Notes under the pieces: generated by a model
What the model was told of the DNA's origin: nothing
Seen by the model: only the letters and a program-made list of their open reading frames with translations
Database searches by the model: none
Position numbers and translations under genes: made by a program
Shown here: in pieces, positions 25,216 through 32,686 of the stretch
Layout: the number at the start of each line of letters is the position of its first letter
Position numbering within the stretch: position 1 is the stretch's first letter
Source of the DNA: Neolewinella litorea
GTDB taxonomy: Bacteria > Bacteroidota > Bacteroidia > Chitinophagales > Saprospiraceae
DNA length: 64,000 nt
Direction of reading: 5' to 3'
Assembly: GCF_004803465.1 (NCBI RefSeq)
Contig: NZ_SRSF01000002.1
Location: 124,001-188,000 of the forward strand

Positions 25216-27012
25216 GTGCCACGACCCTATTTGCTCTTGCTGCTGCCCGTCTTGTTTGCCGGCTGTCGCAGTGCCCTCACCTACACCCATCCCGACCTGG
25301 ACAAGTGGGAAAAGCTTACGCTGTCATTTCCGGGACCGGAAAGCGAAGAATCGGCTGCGGTCAATCCCTTCGTCCATTACCGGCTCGACGTCACCTTCAC
25401 CAACGACGACTACAGCATCACGGTACCGGGCTTTTACGCGGCCGACGGCAAGGCCGCCGAAACCAGTGCCGAGCGCGGCAACATCTGGCAGGTGCGGTTC
25501 CGGCCCGACCGGAGCGGCGAATGGACGTACGAAGGCCAACTGGTGAGCGGCGACAGCATCTACCTGCAGCCGGTCGGGGAGGGAAAAATTGTCGAGCGTT
25601 ACGAGGGGGCCTTCTTCGTGGGAGAGGCACCACCCGGAGAAACCGGTCGCCTGATCCGCGACCACCCCCGCTACCTGCGGTGGGCTGAGACGGGCGACTA
25701 CTTCATCAAAACCGGCGTCGACAGTCCGGAAAACCTCCTTGGGTACGAGGACTTCGACGGCACCTACCGCCACAGCAATACCTTTCGCGAGGGGGAAAGC
25801 AAAACGGAGGGGCTCCACCGCTTCTCGGCCCACCTTGACGACCACGGCACCCGCGACCCCGCCTGGAAAAATGGAATGGGGAAAGGGATCATCGGCGGCA
25901 TCAGTTACCTGGCCTCAGCGGGCGTGAACAGCCTGTACTTTCTCACGCTCAACTTAAACGGGGACGGCAAGGACGTGTGGCCCTATACCGACCACGAGGC
26001 GCGCTACCGCTTTGACGTGAGCAAATTGGACCAGTGGGAAATCGTGTTTGACCACGCCGACAGCCTGGGAATGATGCTCCACTTCGTGCTGAACGAGACC
26101 GAGAATGAAACCCTGCTTGACGGTGGCGATACGGGTCCGGAGCGGCAGCTGTACTTCCGGGAGCTGGTAGCCCGCTTCGGCCACCACCGGGCCGTCACCT
26201 GGAACCTGGGCGAGGAAAACGGCCCCAACGACTGGTCGGAAAGCTGGCAGGATACCCGTCAGCAGCGCGACGTACTGGCCTGGTTCGCCGAGAACGATCC
26301 CTTCCGTCATTACGTAGTGCTCCATACCCACCCGGGTGAGGAAGCATTCGCAAAGATCTACCAGCCCCTGCTGGGCAACGACCACCTCGACGGCCTTTCC
26401 CTGCAGCTCGGCGACCCATACTCCGCAAACGAAGTAACCCGTAAGTGGCTGCGCCTTTCGGCCGAAGCCGGGGCACCCTGGATCATGACTTTGGACGAGG
26501 TGGGGCCGTGGTGGCGGGGACTGGACCCCGACGATACCGTACCGAACAACCAGGACAGCCTGCGCGCCCTGACGCTCTGGGGCAACCTCCTGGCCGGCGG
26601 CGGCGGGGTAGAATGGTACTTCGGTGCGCGCAGTCCGCACAACGACCTCAACCTGGAAGACTGGCGCAGTCGGGACCGCGCCTACCGCTGGTCGGCCGAC
26701 GCCCGGCAATTTTTTGAAAGGCACCTCCCCTTCTGGGACATGGAAGCGCGCAATGAACTGACCCGCGAAGACAACGAGTTTTGCTTCGCGCAGGCCGGGA
26801 GCGTCTACGTGGTGAACCTACCCTTTGGCGAGCCCGCCACTCTGGATCTGAGCGACACGGAAGGGGAATACACCGTGCAGTGGTACAACCCCCGCGAGGG
26901 AGGAGACCTGGAAGACTACGGTGAACTGGTGCAGGCCAGTGACGGTGAGGTCGAATTAGTCCCCCCCGGAGAAGGACACTGGGTATGTCTGCTGAAACGA
27001 CGGACGCTCTAG
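25216..27012 (+). CDS. DUF5060-containing putative glycoside hydrolase lipoprotein
   Basis: The 598-residue protein has a lipoprotein signal (LLLLLPVLFAGC), a DUF5060 beta-sandwich (about 25-130, with KWEKLTLSFPGP and VTFTNDDYSITVPGFYA), a central TIM-barrel-like region (about 150-480, with YFIKTGVDSPENLLGYEDF and the possible acid/base stretch VTWNLGEENGPND), and a C-terminal beta-sandwich of the putative collagen-binding type. Relatives are cell-surface enzymes acting on plant or algal polysaccharides. Start is GTG 25216. Its stop overlaps that of the convergent mannosyltransferase gene in a CTAG at 27009-27012. Confidence 0.82.
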   Translation: MPRPYLLLLLPVLFAGCRSALTYTHPDLDKWEKLTLSFPGPESEESAAVNPFVHYRLDVTFTNDDYSITVPGFYAADGKAAETSAERGNIWQVRFRPDRSGEWTYEGQLVSGDSIYLQPVGEGKIVERYEGAFFVGEAPPGETGRLIRDHPRYLRWAETGDYFIKTGVDSPENLLGYEDFDGTYRHSNTFREGESKTEGLHRFSAHLDDHGTRDPAWKNGMGKGIIGGISYLASAGVNSLYFLTLNLNGDGKDVWPYTDHEARYRFDVSKLDQWEIVFDHADSLGMMLHFVLNETENETLLDGGDTGPERQLYFRELVARFGHHRAVTWNLGEENGPNDWSESWQDTRQQRDVLAWFAENDPFRHYVVLHTHPGEEAFAKIYQPLLGNDHLDGLSLQLGDPYSANEVTRKWLRLSAEAGAPWIMTLDEVGPWWRGLDPDDTVPNNQDSLRALTLWGNLLAGGGGVEWYFGARSPHNDLNLEDWRSRDRAYRWSADARQFFERHLPFWDMEARNELTREDNEFCFAQAGSVYVVNLPFGEPATLDLSDTEGEYTVQWYNPREGGDLEDYGELVQASDGEVELVPPGEGHWVCLLKRRTL

Positions 27013-27722
27013 CGCCAGCGCAGGCTAAGGACGCCGAAGACGGCTTCTTTGATGATGGACTTGTGCATTTTGCTGTTGCCGGCGATACGGTCGGTGAAAA
27101 CGATCGGTACTTCAACAATGCGAAAGCCCAGTTCCCGGGCCGTGTACTTCATTTCGATCTGGAAGGCGTAGCCGATGAAGCGGATCTCGTCTAGGTTCAT
27201 CTTTTCCAGCACGGGGCGTGAGTAGCACATGAAACCGGCGGTAGGGTCTTTCACGGGCATCCCGGTCACCACGCGGGTAAACAGGCTGGCGCCGTAGGAC
27301 AACACGATGCGGTCGAGGGGCCAGTTCTTCACCTTCCCGCCGCGGGTGTAGCGGCTGCCTACGGCTACGTCCGCCGGGCCCTCATGACAGGCGGCGCGCA
27401 GGCGAATGAGGTCGGCGGGCGTATGGCTGAAATCCGCGTCCATCTCAAAAAAGTAGCGGTAGTTTTCCGGCCGCGCCAGTCCCCAGCGGAAGCCGTCAAG
27501 GTAAGCGGTACCCAGTCCAAGCTTGCCGGCCCGTTCGAGTAGGTGCAACTGGGTGGGGTAACGCTCCTGCAGCTCCTTGACCACCGCCGCGGTACCGTCG
27601 GGAGAACCGTCGTCCACGATGAGCAGGTGAAAGGGTTGTGACAGCCCCAATACCGTCTCCACCATGCGCGTTATGTTTTCGCGTTCGTTATAGGTGGGGA
27701 TAATTACCAGACTGTCGCTCAA
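27009..27722 (-). CDS. polyprenol-phosphate mannosyltransferase-like GT2
   Basis: The 237-residue protein is a soluble-type GT2 enzyme like dolichol/polyprenol-phosphate mannose synthase: SLVIIPTYNERENI at the N-terminus, LLIVDDGSPDGTA, the metal-binding FFEMDADFSH near residue 95, and the lipid-binding C-terminus. It would move mannose (or another hexose) from GDP/UDP to polyprenol phosphate for periplasmic glycan or glycoprotein assembly. The start is a TTG at 27722. Further upstream residues look unrelated and a TATCTTTG box (27743-27750) sits 20 nt before this codon. Confidence 0.88.
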   Translation of the reverse strand: MSDSLVIIPTYNERENITRMVETVLGLSQPFHLLIVDDGSPDGTAAVVKELQERYPTQLHLLERAGKLGLGTAYLDGFRWGLARPENYRYFFEMDADFSHTPADLIRLRAACHEGPADVAVGSRYTRGGKVKNWPLDRIVLSYGASLFTRVVTGMPVKDPTAGFMCYSRPVLEKMNLDEIRFIGYAFQIEMKYTARELGFRIVEVPIVFTDRIAGNSKMHKSIIKEAVFGVLSLRWR

Positions 27723-27742
27723 GGAAGAAATAATTAAGCGGC

Positions 27743-27750
27743 CAAAGATA
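27743..27750 (-). promoter_or_regulatory. -7 box of the mannosyltransferase gene
   Basis: TATCTTTG on the minus strand, a full TAnnTTTG match, 20 nt upstream of the TTG start at 27722. It rules out the longer open frame reaching 27989. Confidence 0.55.
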
Positions 27751-27760
27751 GGACAGCCAT

Positions 27761-28651
27761 ATGATAGAAGGGATACGGGTGTTAAGTGGTGGCCCGGACC
27801 CGGTCGGTTTCCCGCGTACCCCAGGAAAATGGGCCTGCGCGGCTGCAATATTACTCCTTTTACTACTGGGTAGTGACCTGAGGGCCCAGGGCCCGATTGG
27901 TGGATTTCCCGTGGCGCGCGGCGAAGTGGCGATTGCCCCCGCCTACAGCGTCGAGCGATACGATACCTACTTCGGAGCGGGCGGCACACCCGAGGCCCGG
28001 CAGGTAACCACTACCGGGTACAGTCTGTTCCTGGAGGCCGGCCTGAACGAGCAGACGGCCCTGGTAGCTACCCTACCCTACCTGAAGACCAACGATCGGG
28101 CGGGCAGTCTGCAAGACGCCTCCGTGTACATCAAGTACATGAACCTTGACCAGCGAAGTACGAAGGGCGCGCACCGTTTCTTTACGGCCGTAGGCCTCAG
28201 TTTTCCGGTGGGCAATTACGAGACGACGGGCGTGGCCGCCCTGGGGCAGCGGGCGAGTGTTTTTCACGGTCGGCTGGTGTATCAGTATCAATTCGACAGT
28301 GGCTTTTTCCTGCACGCCCAGTCGGGAGTAGATTTTCAATTCGCTCCTGAGAGCCGGTCGACCTGGCCGGTGTTGTTGCGGACCGGCTACGGGGCCCGTT
28401 ACTTCTATCTGGAGGGGTGGATGGAGTTTGTCACGGCGCTCGAACCCGGGACGGCGGTGCAGACCGCTACGGCCGGTTCCGGCAGCAGCTGGCGTCGCCT
28501 GGGCGGTACCGTATACGTGCCAGTGGTCAGTTGGGCGGGCCTGGTGGCCGGTGGCGCATACGTGACGGGGGGAGAATTCATCGGGCAGAGCACCCGGTAC
28601 AATCTGGGGGTCGTCATAAAGATGGTACCACCCGCGCGGACGGAAACTTAA
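27761..28651 (+). CDS. outer-membrane beta-barrel protein of unknown function
   Basis: The 296-residue frame has a hydrophobic export signal (CAAAILLLLLLGSDLRAQ) ending near residue 43 and then alternating strands: VAIAPAYSVERYDTYF, YSLFLEAGLNEQTALVATLP, GRLVYQYQFDSGFFLHAQSG and so on, ending NLGVVIKM. This is the pattern of transporter/MetA-pathway-like barrels of about 12 strands. The start is uncertain because the signal peptide begins about 25 residues inside the frame; a later start could be used. No substrate suggested. Confidence 0.68.
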   Translation: MIEGIRVLSGGPDPVGFPRTPGKWACAAAILLLLLLGSDLRAQGPIGGFPVARGEVAIAPAYSVERYDTYFGAGGTPEARQVTTTGYSLFLEAGLNEQTALVATLPYLKTNDRAGSLQDASVYIKYMNLDQRSTKGAHRFFTAVGLSFPVGNYETTGVAALGQRASVFHGRLVYQYQFDSGFFLHAQSGVDFQFAPESRSTWPVLLRTGYGARYFYLEGWMEFVTALEPGTAVQTATAGSGSSWRRLGGTVYVPVVSWAGLVAGGAYVTGGEFIGQSTRYNLGVVIKMVPPARTET

Positions 28652-28700
28652 CCAGGTCCTTTTGGCCACGGCGGTGCTTCCCGAGCAGCCTGTCCGAATC

Positions 28701-29447
28701 TTAAGCCGGCTGCGTGCTGTTCAGGATCTCCGCAACGTGCATGACGCGCATGGGTACCTTTTCGCGCCGCATGAGCCCTTCCAAATGCATGAGACAGGAC
28801 ATGTCGCCGCTTGTGATGACCTCCGCCCCGTGTCGGAGGTGGTCGGCAATTCGGTCCTTGCCCATTTTGGCGGACAGTTCGGGTTGGTTGACGCTGAAGG
28901 TGCCGCCGAAGCCGCAGCATTCATCGATCCGGTCCAGGGGAATAAGTTCTACCCCCTGGACCATATTCAGCAAGTAGCGGTAGTAGCTGAAGGCCGGTCC
29001 CACGCGCTCGGAGCTCTCCCCCAGTCGTAGACCCCTCAGGCCGTGGCAGCTGTTGTGGATGCCCACCCGCGCAGCAAACCGGGCGCCGGGTAGTTCCTGC
29101 AATCCGATCACGTTCACCAGGAAGTCCGCTAATTCGAAGGTACGTTCGCGCACGGAGGTTACGGCCTCGGAATCCGCCAGCACGTCGTAGTGGTGATTGA
29201 CATGGTATACACAGCTGCCGGAAGGACAGACGATGTAATCGAACGACTGAAAAGTATCTATGAAGTGCTCGTAAATGGGCCGGGCTTCCTGCTCCATCCC
29301 GCTGTTGGCCAGGGGTTGTCCGCAGCAGGTTTGTTGTCTGGGATAGATCACCGTGCACCCAACCTTTTCCAGCAGTTGCAGGGTGGCCACGCCCGCCCGG
29401 GGATAAAATTGGTCGATATAGCAGGGAATGAAGAGGCCGACGGTCAT
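28701..29447 (-). CDS. (Fe-S)-binding protein, LutA/YkgE-like
   Basis: The 248-residue protein has the two cysteine-rich CCG domains of the LutA/GlcF group: QQTCCGQPLANSG near residues 38-50 and IDECCGFGGTFSVNQPELSA near 173-192, with PSGSCV and NSCHG as partner motifs. In B. subtilis LutA acts with LutB and LutC to oxidise L-lactate; neither lutB nor lutC is next to it here, so it may serve another oxidoreductase. A TACCTTCC box (29454-29461) lies 6 nt before the ATG. Confidence 0.85.
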   Translation of the reverse strand: MTVGLFIPCYIDQFYPRAGVATLQLLEKVGCTVIYPRQQTCCGQPLANSGMEQEARPIYEHFIDTFQSFDYIVCPSGSCVYHVNHHYDVLADSEAVTSVRERTFELADFLVNVIGLQELPGARFAARVGIHNSCHGLRGLRLGESSERVGPAFSYYRYLLNMVQGVELIPLDRIDECCGFGGTFSVNQPELSAKMGKDRIADHLRHGAEVITSGDMSCLMHLEGLMRREKVPMRVMHVAEILNSTQPA

Positions 29448-29503
29448 GGGTGGGGAAGGTAAGGCGGATCAGCCTTTGTGGTGTCCGGTGATGTCCTGTT
29501 TTG

Positions 29504-29552
29504 GGCTTTGTCATTTTGGCAGACGTCGGACGTCTGCCAAAACGACAAAGCC
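29504..29552. repeat. palindromic hairpin repeat, copy D
   Basis: A 49-nt palindrome centred on G 29528, with 24-bp arms and one mismatch (29513 against 29543). The core GACGTC-G-GACGTC is flanked by GGC/GCC and TTTT/AAAA. It is 57 nt upstream of the LutA-like start. Confidence 0.85.
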
Positions 29553-29654
29553 AGCAATCACGCAGCATTTGCATGTAAGTCGGAAAAATTCCTGAGTTGG
29601 CGAGTAAGGGCGGCTAAGGAAAACGGACCAAAATGGGCAAATTCTACGCCTAAC

Positions 29655-29703
29655 TGGCAGACGTCGGACGTATGACATCCTGTCATACGTCCGACGTCTG
29701 CCA
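29655..29703. repeat. palindromic hairpin repeat, copy E
   Basis: Perfect 23-bp arms (29655-29677 and 29681-29703) with loop TCC. The inner stem is ATGACA/TGTCAT, different from copies A and C but fully paired. The right arm ends 10 nt after the RavA-like stop codon on the opposite side. Confidence 0.88.
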
Positions 29704-29713
29704 CCCCATAAAT

Positions 29714-31276
29714 CTACTCCCCCCCGTACTCAAACTGCAACTTCTCCAGCCGTAACTGGAGTCCGGACAAGGCCTCGCGCACTTCTTCCAGGTTGGCGGT
29801 CACCACTTCTGCGAAGGCAGAGTCCACAAAAAGGTGGTCCGCAATGCCCTCCAATTCCTCTGGCCCCTGCTCCGCGACTGCCACCTGCTGTTGTTCCATA
29901 TAGGTGCGCAGCCGATCAGCACGCTCGTCCCAGAATTCGCGCAGGATGCGGTGGGGCTTTTTTCGGATCACCTCCTGCCGCTCCGCCAGACGCGTTTTGA
30001 GGCGGAACACGGTGTCCGTCCCGTTGAAGTTGACCTCCACCGTGTTCTCCCGGGGCCCCTTGCGGCCGCGGATGCGGTTGACCAGGTTGAGGTCCTCGTC
30101 GTAGAAGTTGACGCTGCGGAATTCCGTATCGCTGAGTCCGCGGAACTGGTCGATAGCCACCAGCACGCCGCGGAACTGACTCAAGTCCTTCTCCAGCTCG
30201 TAGTAGCTCTCCTGCACCGGCAGCAGCTGCTCCTCCTCCTTTGTGAGGGTGATGCGAGTTTCTTCGCGGACGTCCGTTTCGAATTCGCGGATCTCCTTTT
30301 TCAGGTTACCCAGGTTGACGGCCACAGAGTAACCGTGCTTGCGCACGGCGTCGACGATCATCTCCCGGATCGTCTCTCGCTGCTCGGGGCCGTTCCACAG
30401 GCAGTGCTCCAGCAGGAAGCAGTCCATCAGGTTCACCCGCGTGCGGCCGTGCAGGAATGCGGAGGTGCGCAACAGCCGCACGGCCTTCTTCCAGCGCCGG
30501 TCGTAGATCATGATCGGGTTGGCGGCGTGGTTGGGCCGGGCATTGTATTGCTCGATCTTGTATAGGAGGAGTTGGAGGGTATTGAGCACTTCGGCGGGTA
30601 CCTCCACGGCGTCGATGCGCACCGACCAGTCGTCGAGTTCCTCTTCGGAGAGCTTGGTTTCGGCGGGCACGTTGTCCTCGTACACGTCCTGGGTATCCAC
30701 CACCATCTTGACGAAGTTGCGGTACTCGCTGATCTTGCCCAGCTCCAACCGGACCAGGAAGCGGTCCCAGATCGGCGCCAGGTTGGCGTTCCGCGGCGGC
30801 AGTTCATTGCTGGCCGTGATGATCCCGCGGATATTGACCTTCATGTCCTCGTCGCCGTTGCGGTAGATCTTCTCGTTCAGGATGGTCAGCAGGGCGTTCT
30901 GGATGGCCGGCCCCGCCTTCCATATCTCGTCGAGGAAGACAATATTCGCCCCCGGCAAGTAGCGATCGGTGAGCCGTTCGTACTTGTCCTCGTCGCGCAG
31001 CTTCTTGATGGAAATCGGTCCGAACACCTCATCCGGCGTAGAAAACTTCGACATCAGGTACTCGAAACTCACCCCGTCGCGGAAGGCGTACTTTAGGCGC
31101 CGGGCGATGAGGCTCTTCCCGACCCCCGGAGGGCCGAGCAGAAAGATGCTTTCGCCGGCCACGGCGGTCAGCAGGGAAAGGCCCATGGCGCGGTCCCGTT
31201 CGTAGAGGCCGGCCGTGAGGGCATCCAGCAGGCTTTCGGTGCGCAGGCGCAGGTCTTGTTGGCGGTTGGCGGTCAT
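29714..31276 (-). CDS. RavA-type MoxR AAA+ ATPase
   Basis: The 520-residue protein has a MoxR AAA+ module: Walker [16 protein letters not shown] near residues 45-58, YLMSKFSTPDEVFGPIS (a RavA hallmark), Walker B NIVFLDEIWKAG near 109-120, ASNELPP (sensor 1) and the lid. A helical C-terminal part follows, with a long charged coiled segment. RavA works as a hexameric chaperone with the VWA protein ViaA on respiratory complexes; no VWA gene is adjacent. Start at ATG 31276: the open frame to 31324 runs back into the rpsU terminator hairpin, so the longer form is unlikely. Confidence 0.88.
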   Translation of the reverse strand: MTANRQQDLRLRTESLLDALTAGLYERDRAMGLSLLTAVAGESIFLLGPPGVGKSLIARRLKYAFRDGVSFEYLMSKFSTPDEVFGPISIKKLRDEDKYERLTDRYLPGANIVFLDEIWKAGPAIQNALLTILNEKIYRNGDEDMKVNIRGIITASNELPPRNANLAPIWDRFLVRLELGKISEYRNFVKMVVDTQDVYEDNVPAETKLSEEELDDWSVRIDAVEVPAEVLNTLQLLLYKIEQYNARPNHAANPIMIYDRRWKKAVRLLRTSAFLHGRTRVNLMDCFLLEHCLWNGPEQRETIREMIVDAVRKHGYSVAVNLGNLKKEIREFETDVREETRITLTKEEEQLLPVQESYYELEKDLSQFRGVLVAIDQFRGLSDTEFRSVNFYDEDLNLVNRIRGRKGPRENTVEVNFNGTDTVFRLKTRLAERQEVIRKKPHRILREFWDERADRLRTYMEQQQVAVAEQGPEELEGIADHLFVDSAFAEVVTANLEEVREALSGLQLRLEKLQFEYGGE

Positions 31277-31323
31277 GCGGGGGTAACGGCGGCGGAGAAA
31301 GATGGTTTGGGTACAAACAGACA

Positions 31324-31357
31324 AACGGCTTCCGGAGCAGGTTCTCCGAAAGCCGTT
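31324..31357 (-). terminator. Rho-independent terminator of rpsU
   Basis: On the minus strand AACGGCTT and AAGCCGTT arms (8 bp), with an inner GGAG/CTCC pair, are followed by a T-rich tract. It lies 40 nt past the rpsU stop and upstream of the RavA-like start. Confidence 0.75.
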
Positions 31358-31396
31358 CGCAGGTCAGGAAGACGGGCTTCCTACTGGCGCGGGACC

Positions 31397-31585
31397 TTAC
31401 TGGTCGCCGTACTTCTCGAGGCGGTACTCCGCCTTCAGTTTTTCCTTCCGGCGCTTAACGCTAGGCTTGGTGAACTCACGACGGTTGCGCAGCTCACGGA
31501 TCACGCGGGTGTTGATAGATTTGCGCTTGTAGCGCTTCAGGGCGCGGTCGATGTTTTCGCCCTCACGTACATTGATAATTAGCAT
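31397..31585 (-). CDS. rpsU: 30S ribosomal protein bS21
   Basis: The 62-residue basic protein has the bS21 pattern: MLIINVREGENIDRALKRYK followed by RRREFTKPSVKRRKEKLKAE-like residues. bS21 contacts the 3' end of 16S rRNA on the platform and in Flavobacteriia helps hide the anti-Shine-Dalgarno sequence. The leader here (about 28 nt) shows no GGAGG, unlike the strong SD reported for rpsU in some Flavobacteriia. A complete promoter (31615-31645) and a terminator (31324-31357) make it a single-gene unit. Confidence 0.95.
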   Translation of the reverse strand: MLIINVREGENIDRALKRYKRKSINTRVIRELRNRREFTKPSVKRRKEKLKAEYRLEKYGDQ

Positions 31586-31614
31586 TAAGCGTTACTATTT
31601 TTTGAATTGGAGCG

Positions 31615-31645
31615 CAAAGGTAAGGACTACTTCTGGACCGCGCAA
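31615..31645 (-). promoter_or_regulatory. promoter of rpsU
   Basis: TTG (31643-31645), a 20-nt spacer and a perfect TACCTTTG box (31615-31622) on the minus strand. Confidence 0.75.
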
Positions 31646-31932
31646 GCTATTTCCACTATGGTTCGCCCGGCTTCCGTGCGATAATGCAGTTTTTCGACGT
31701 CCAGCTTGCGCAGCAACGCCCTGGGATCGGGCGTGGAAGGCGTAGCCCCGGTGCCGGTCGTGGGCACCGATGTGGCTTCCTGGGGCGCGGGCGCGGGTGC
31801 TATAAACTGTGACAGCAATTCGTGCAGGCCGAGATTGATGAGGTCATCCGAAAGGGCGATTTGCCCCTCTACCCGGGTTCCGGTGAGGTCGCTGAAGTCG
31901 TTGTCGATGAGGTGTTGAAGTACGGGGTGCAT
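31627..31932 (-). CDS. protein of unknown function, partner of the upstream gene
   Basis: A 101-residue protein with a helical N-terminus (MHPVLQHLIDNDFSDLTGTR), a Pro/Ala/Thr-rich linker (PAPAPQEATSVPTTGTG) and a short C-terminal domain (LRKLDVEKLHYRTEAGRTIV). No signal peptide and no recognised family. It begins 4 nt after the preceding stop, indicating translational coupling, and its 3' end overlaps the rpsU promoter. Confidence 0.6.
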   Translation of the reverse strand: MHPVLQHLIDNDFSDLTGTRVEGQIALSDDLINLGLHELLSQFIAPAPAPQEATSVPTTGTGATPSTPDPRALLRKLDVEKLHYRTEAGRTIVEIACAVQK

Positions 31933-31936
31933 TGGG

Positions 31937-32464
31937 TTAGTCGGTTTTGAGGTGGAGGTGCAGGATCAGTCGGTTCGCTTCGCTGTGCACCTCGAGGTTA
32001 TGCAGCAGCGGCGCCAGTTGTTGGTAGCCCAGGTGGTTCAGTAGGGCCGGGACGTGCAGTCGGAGATAGTGGCTGGTCAGTTCGACGCCGCGCGGTAGCC
32101 GCGATTCAATTTGACCCTGCAGCAGGCTGATGAGCGAGCGGTCCAGAAATCCGAGTCCGTCCACGATGTCAAACCGCAACCAGGGTTGGTCCGGAAAGGC
32201 TACCGGGCCACAGGTGGCAAAGGTGATGCGCCGGGTCACCGACCCCACCAGTGGCGCGTGGGCCGTGAGGTGGACCCGGAATCGGTTGCCGCTCTCGGGG
32301 TCGATGAGCAGTTGCTTGACCGGCGTGTCGGGAGGCCGAGCGGCCAGGATTTCGTTCAGCAGGGAGCGGGTGAGCGGCAGCGTGAGGCGCACGTCCGTTC
32401 CGGCCAGGGCGGCCGATGGCTCCCTTAGCAGTGAGGTAATAACGGGTGAGGCGGGAGATGGCAT
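31937..32464 (-). CDS. protein of unknown function, first gene of a two-gene unit
   Basis: A 175-residue protein starting at MPSPASPVITSLLREPSAAL. It contains LPLTRSLLNEILAARPPDTP, a positively charged central strand region (FRVHLTAHAPLVGSVTRRIT) and a leucine-rich C-terminus (YLRLHVPALLNHLGYQQLAP). No membrane helix or family is recognised. The frame is open to 32572, but the upstream extension is low-complexity and I prefer ATG 32464. The downstream gene follows after 4 nt. Confidence 0.58.
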   Translation of the reverse strand: MPSPASPVITSLLREPSAALAGTDVRLTLPLTRSLLNEILAARPPDTPVKQLLIDPESGNRFRVHLTAHAPLVGSVTRRITFATCGPVAFPDQPWLRFDIVDGLGFLDRSLISLLQGQIESRLPRGVELTSHYLRLHVPALLNHLGYQQLAPLLHNLEVHSEANRLILHLHLKTD

Positions 32465-32686
32465 AGTGGCATAACCGCCGCCCATCTGCCGGGTTCGCGG
32501 CGGGGCGGGGATAGACCATTTCCCGGGGAAAATGGGACCAATCCCCGTCAATTCAAGGATATAATCGGCCACAATCTATAATCCGGGTGCTTTACTCGAC
32601 GATCCAGGCGGCTGCCTCTACCCTTTTCCTGAACGGTATTTCCGGGATCCCGTTAGAACAAACGAATCCCCCCTGACCCCAACCCC

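Larger units (their letters stand above)
29448..29713. other. 266-nt intergenic region with two long hairpins
   Basis: No gene is visible. It contains palindromic repeats D and E, separated by a 102-nt AT-richer spacer, and the promoter box of the LutA-like gene at its left end. Confidence 0.6.

Noticed and set aside
31277-31324. Longer N-terminus for the RavA-like ATPase
   Set aside because: It would begin inside the rpsU terminator hairpin, and MoxR homology starts later.
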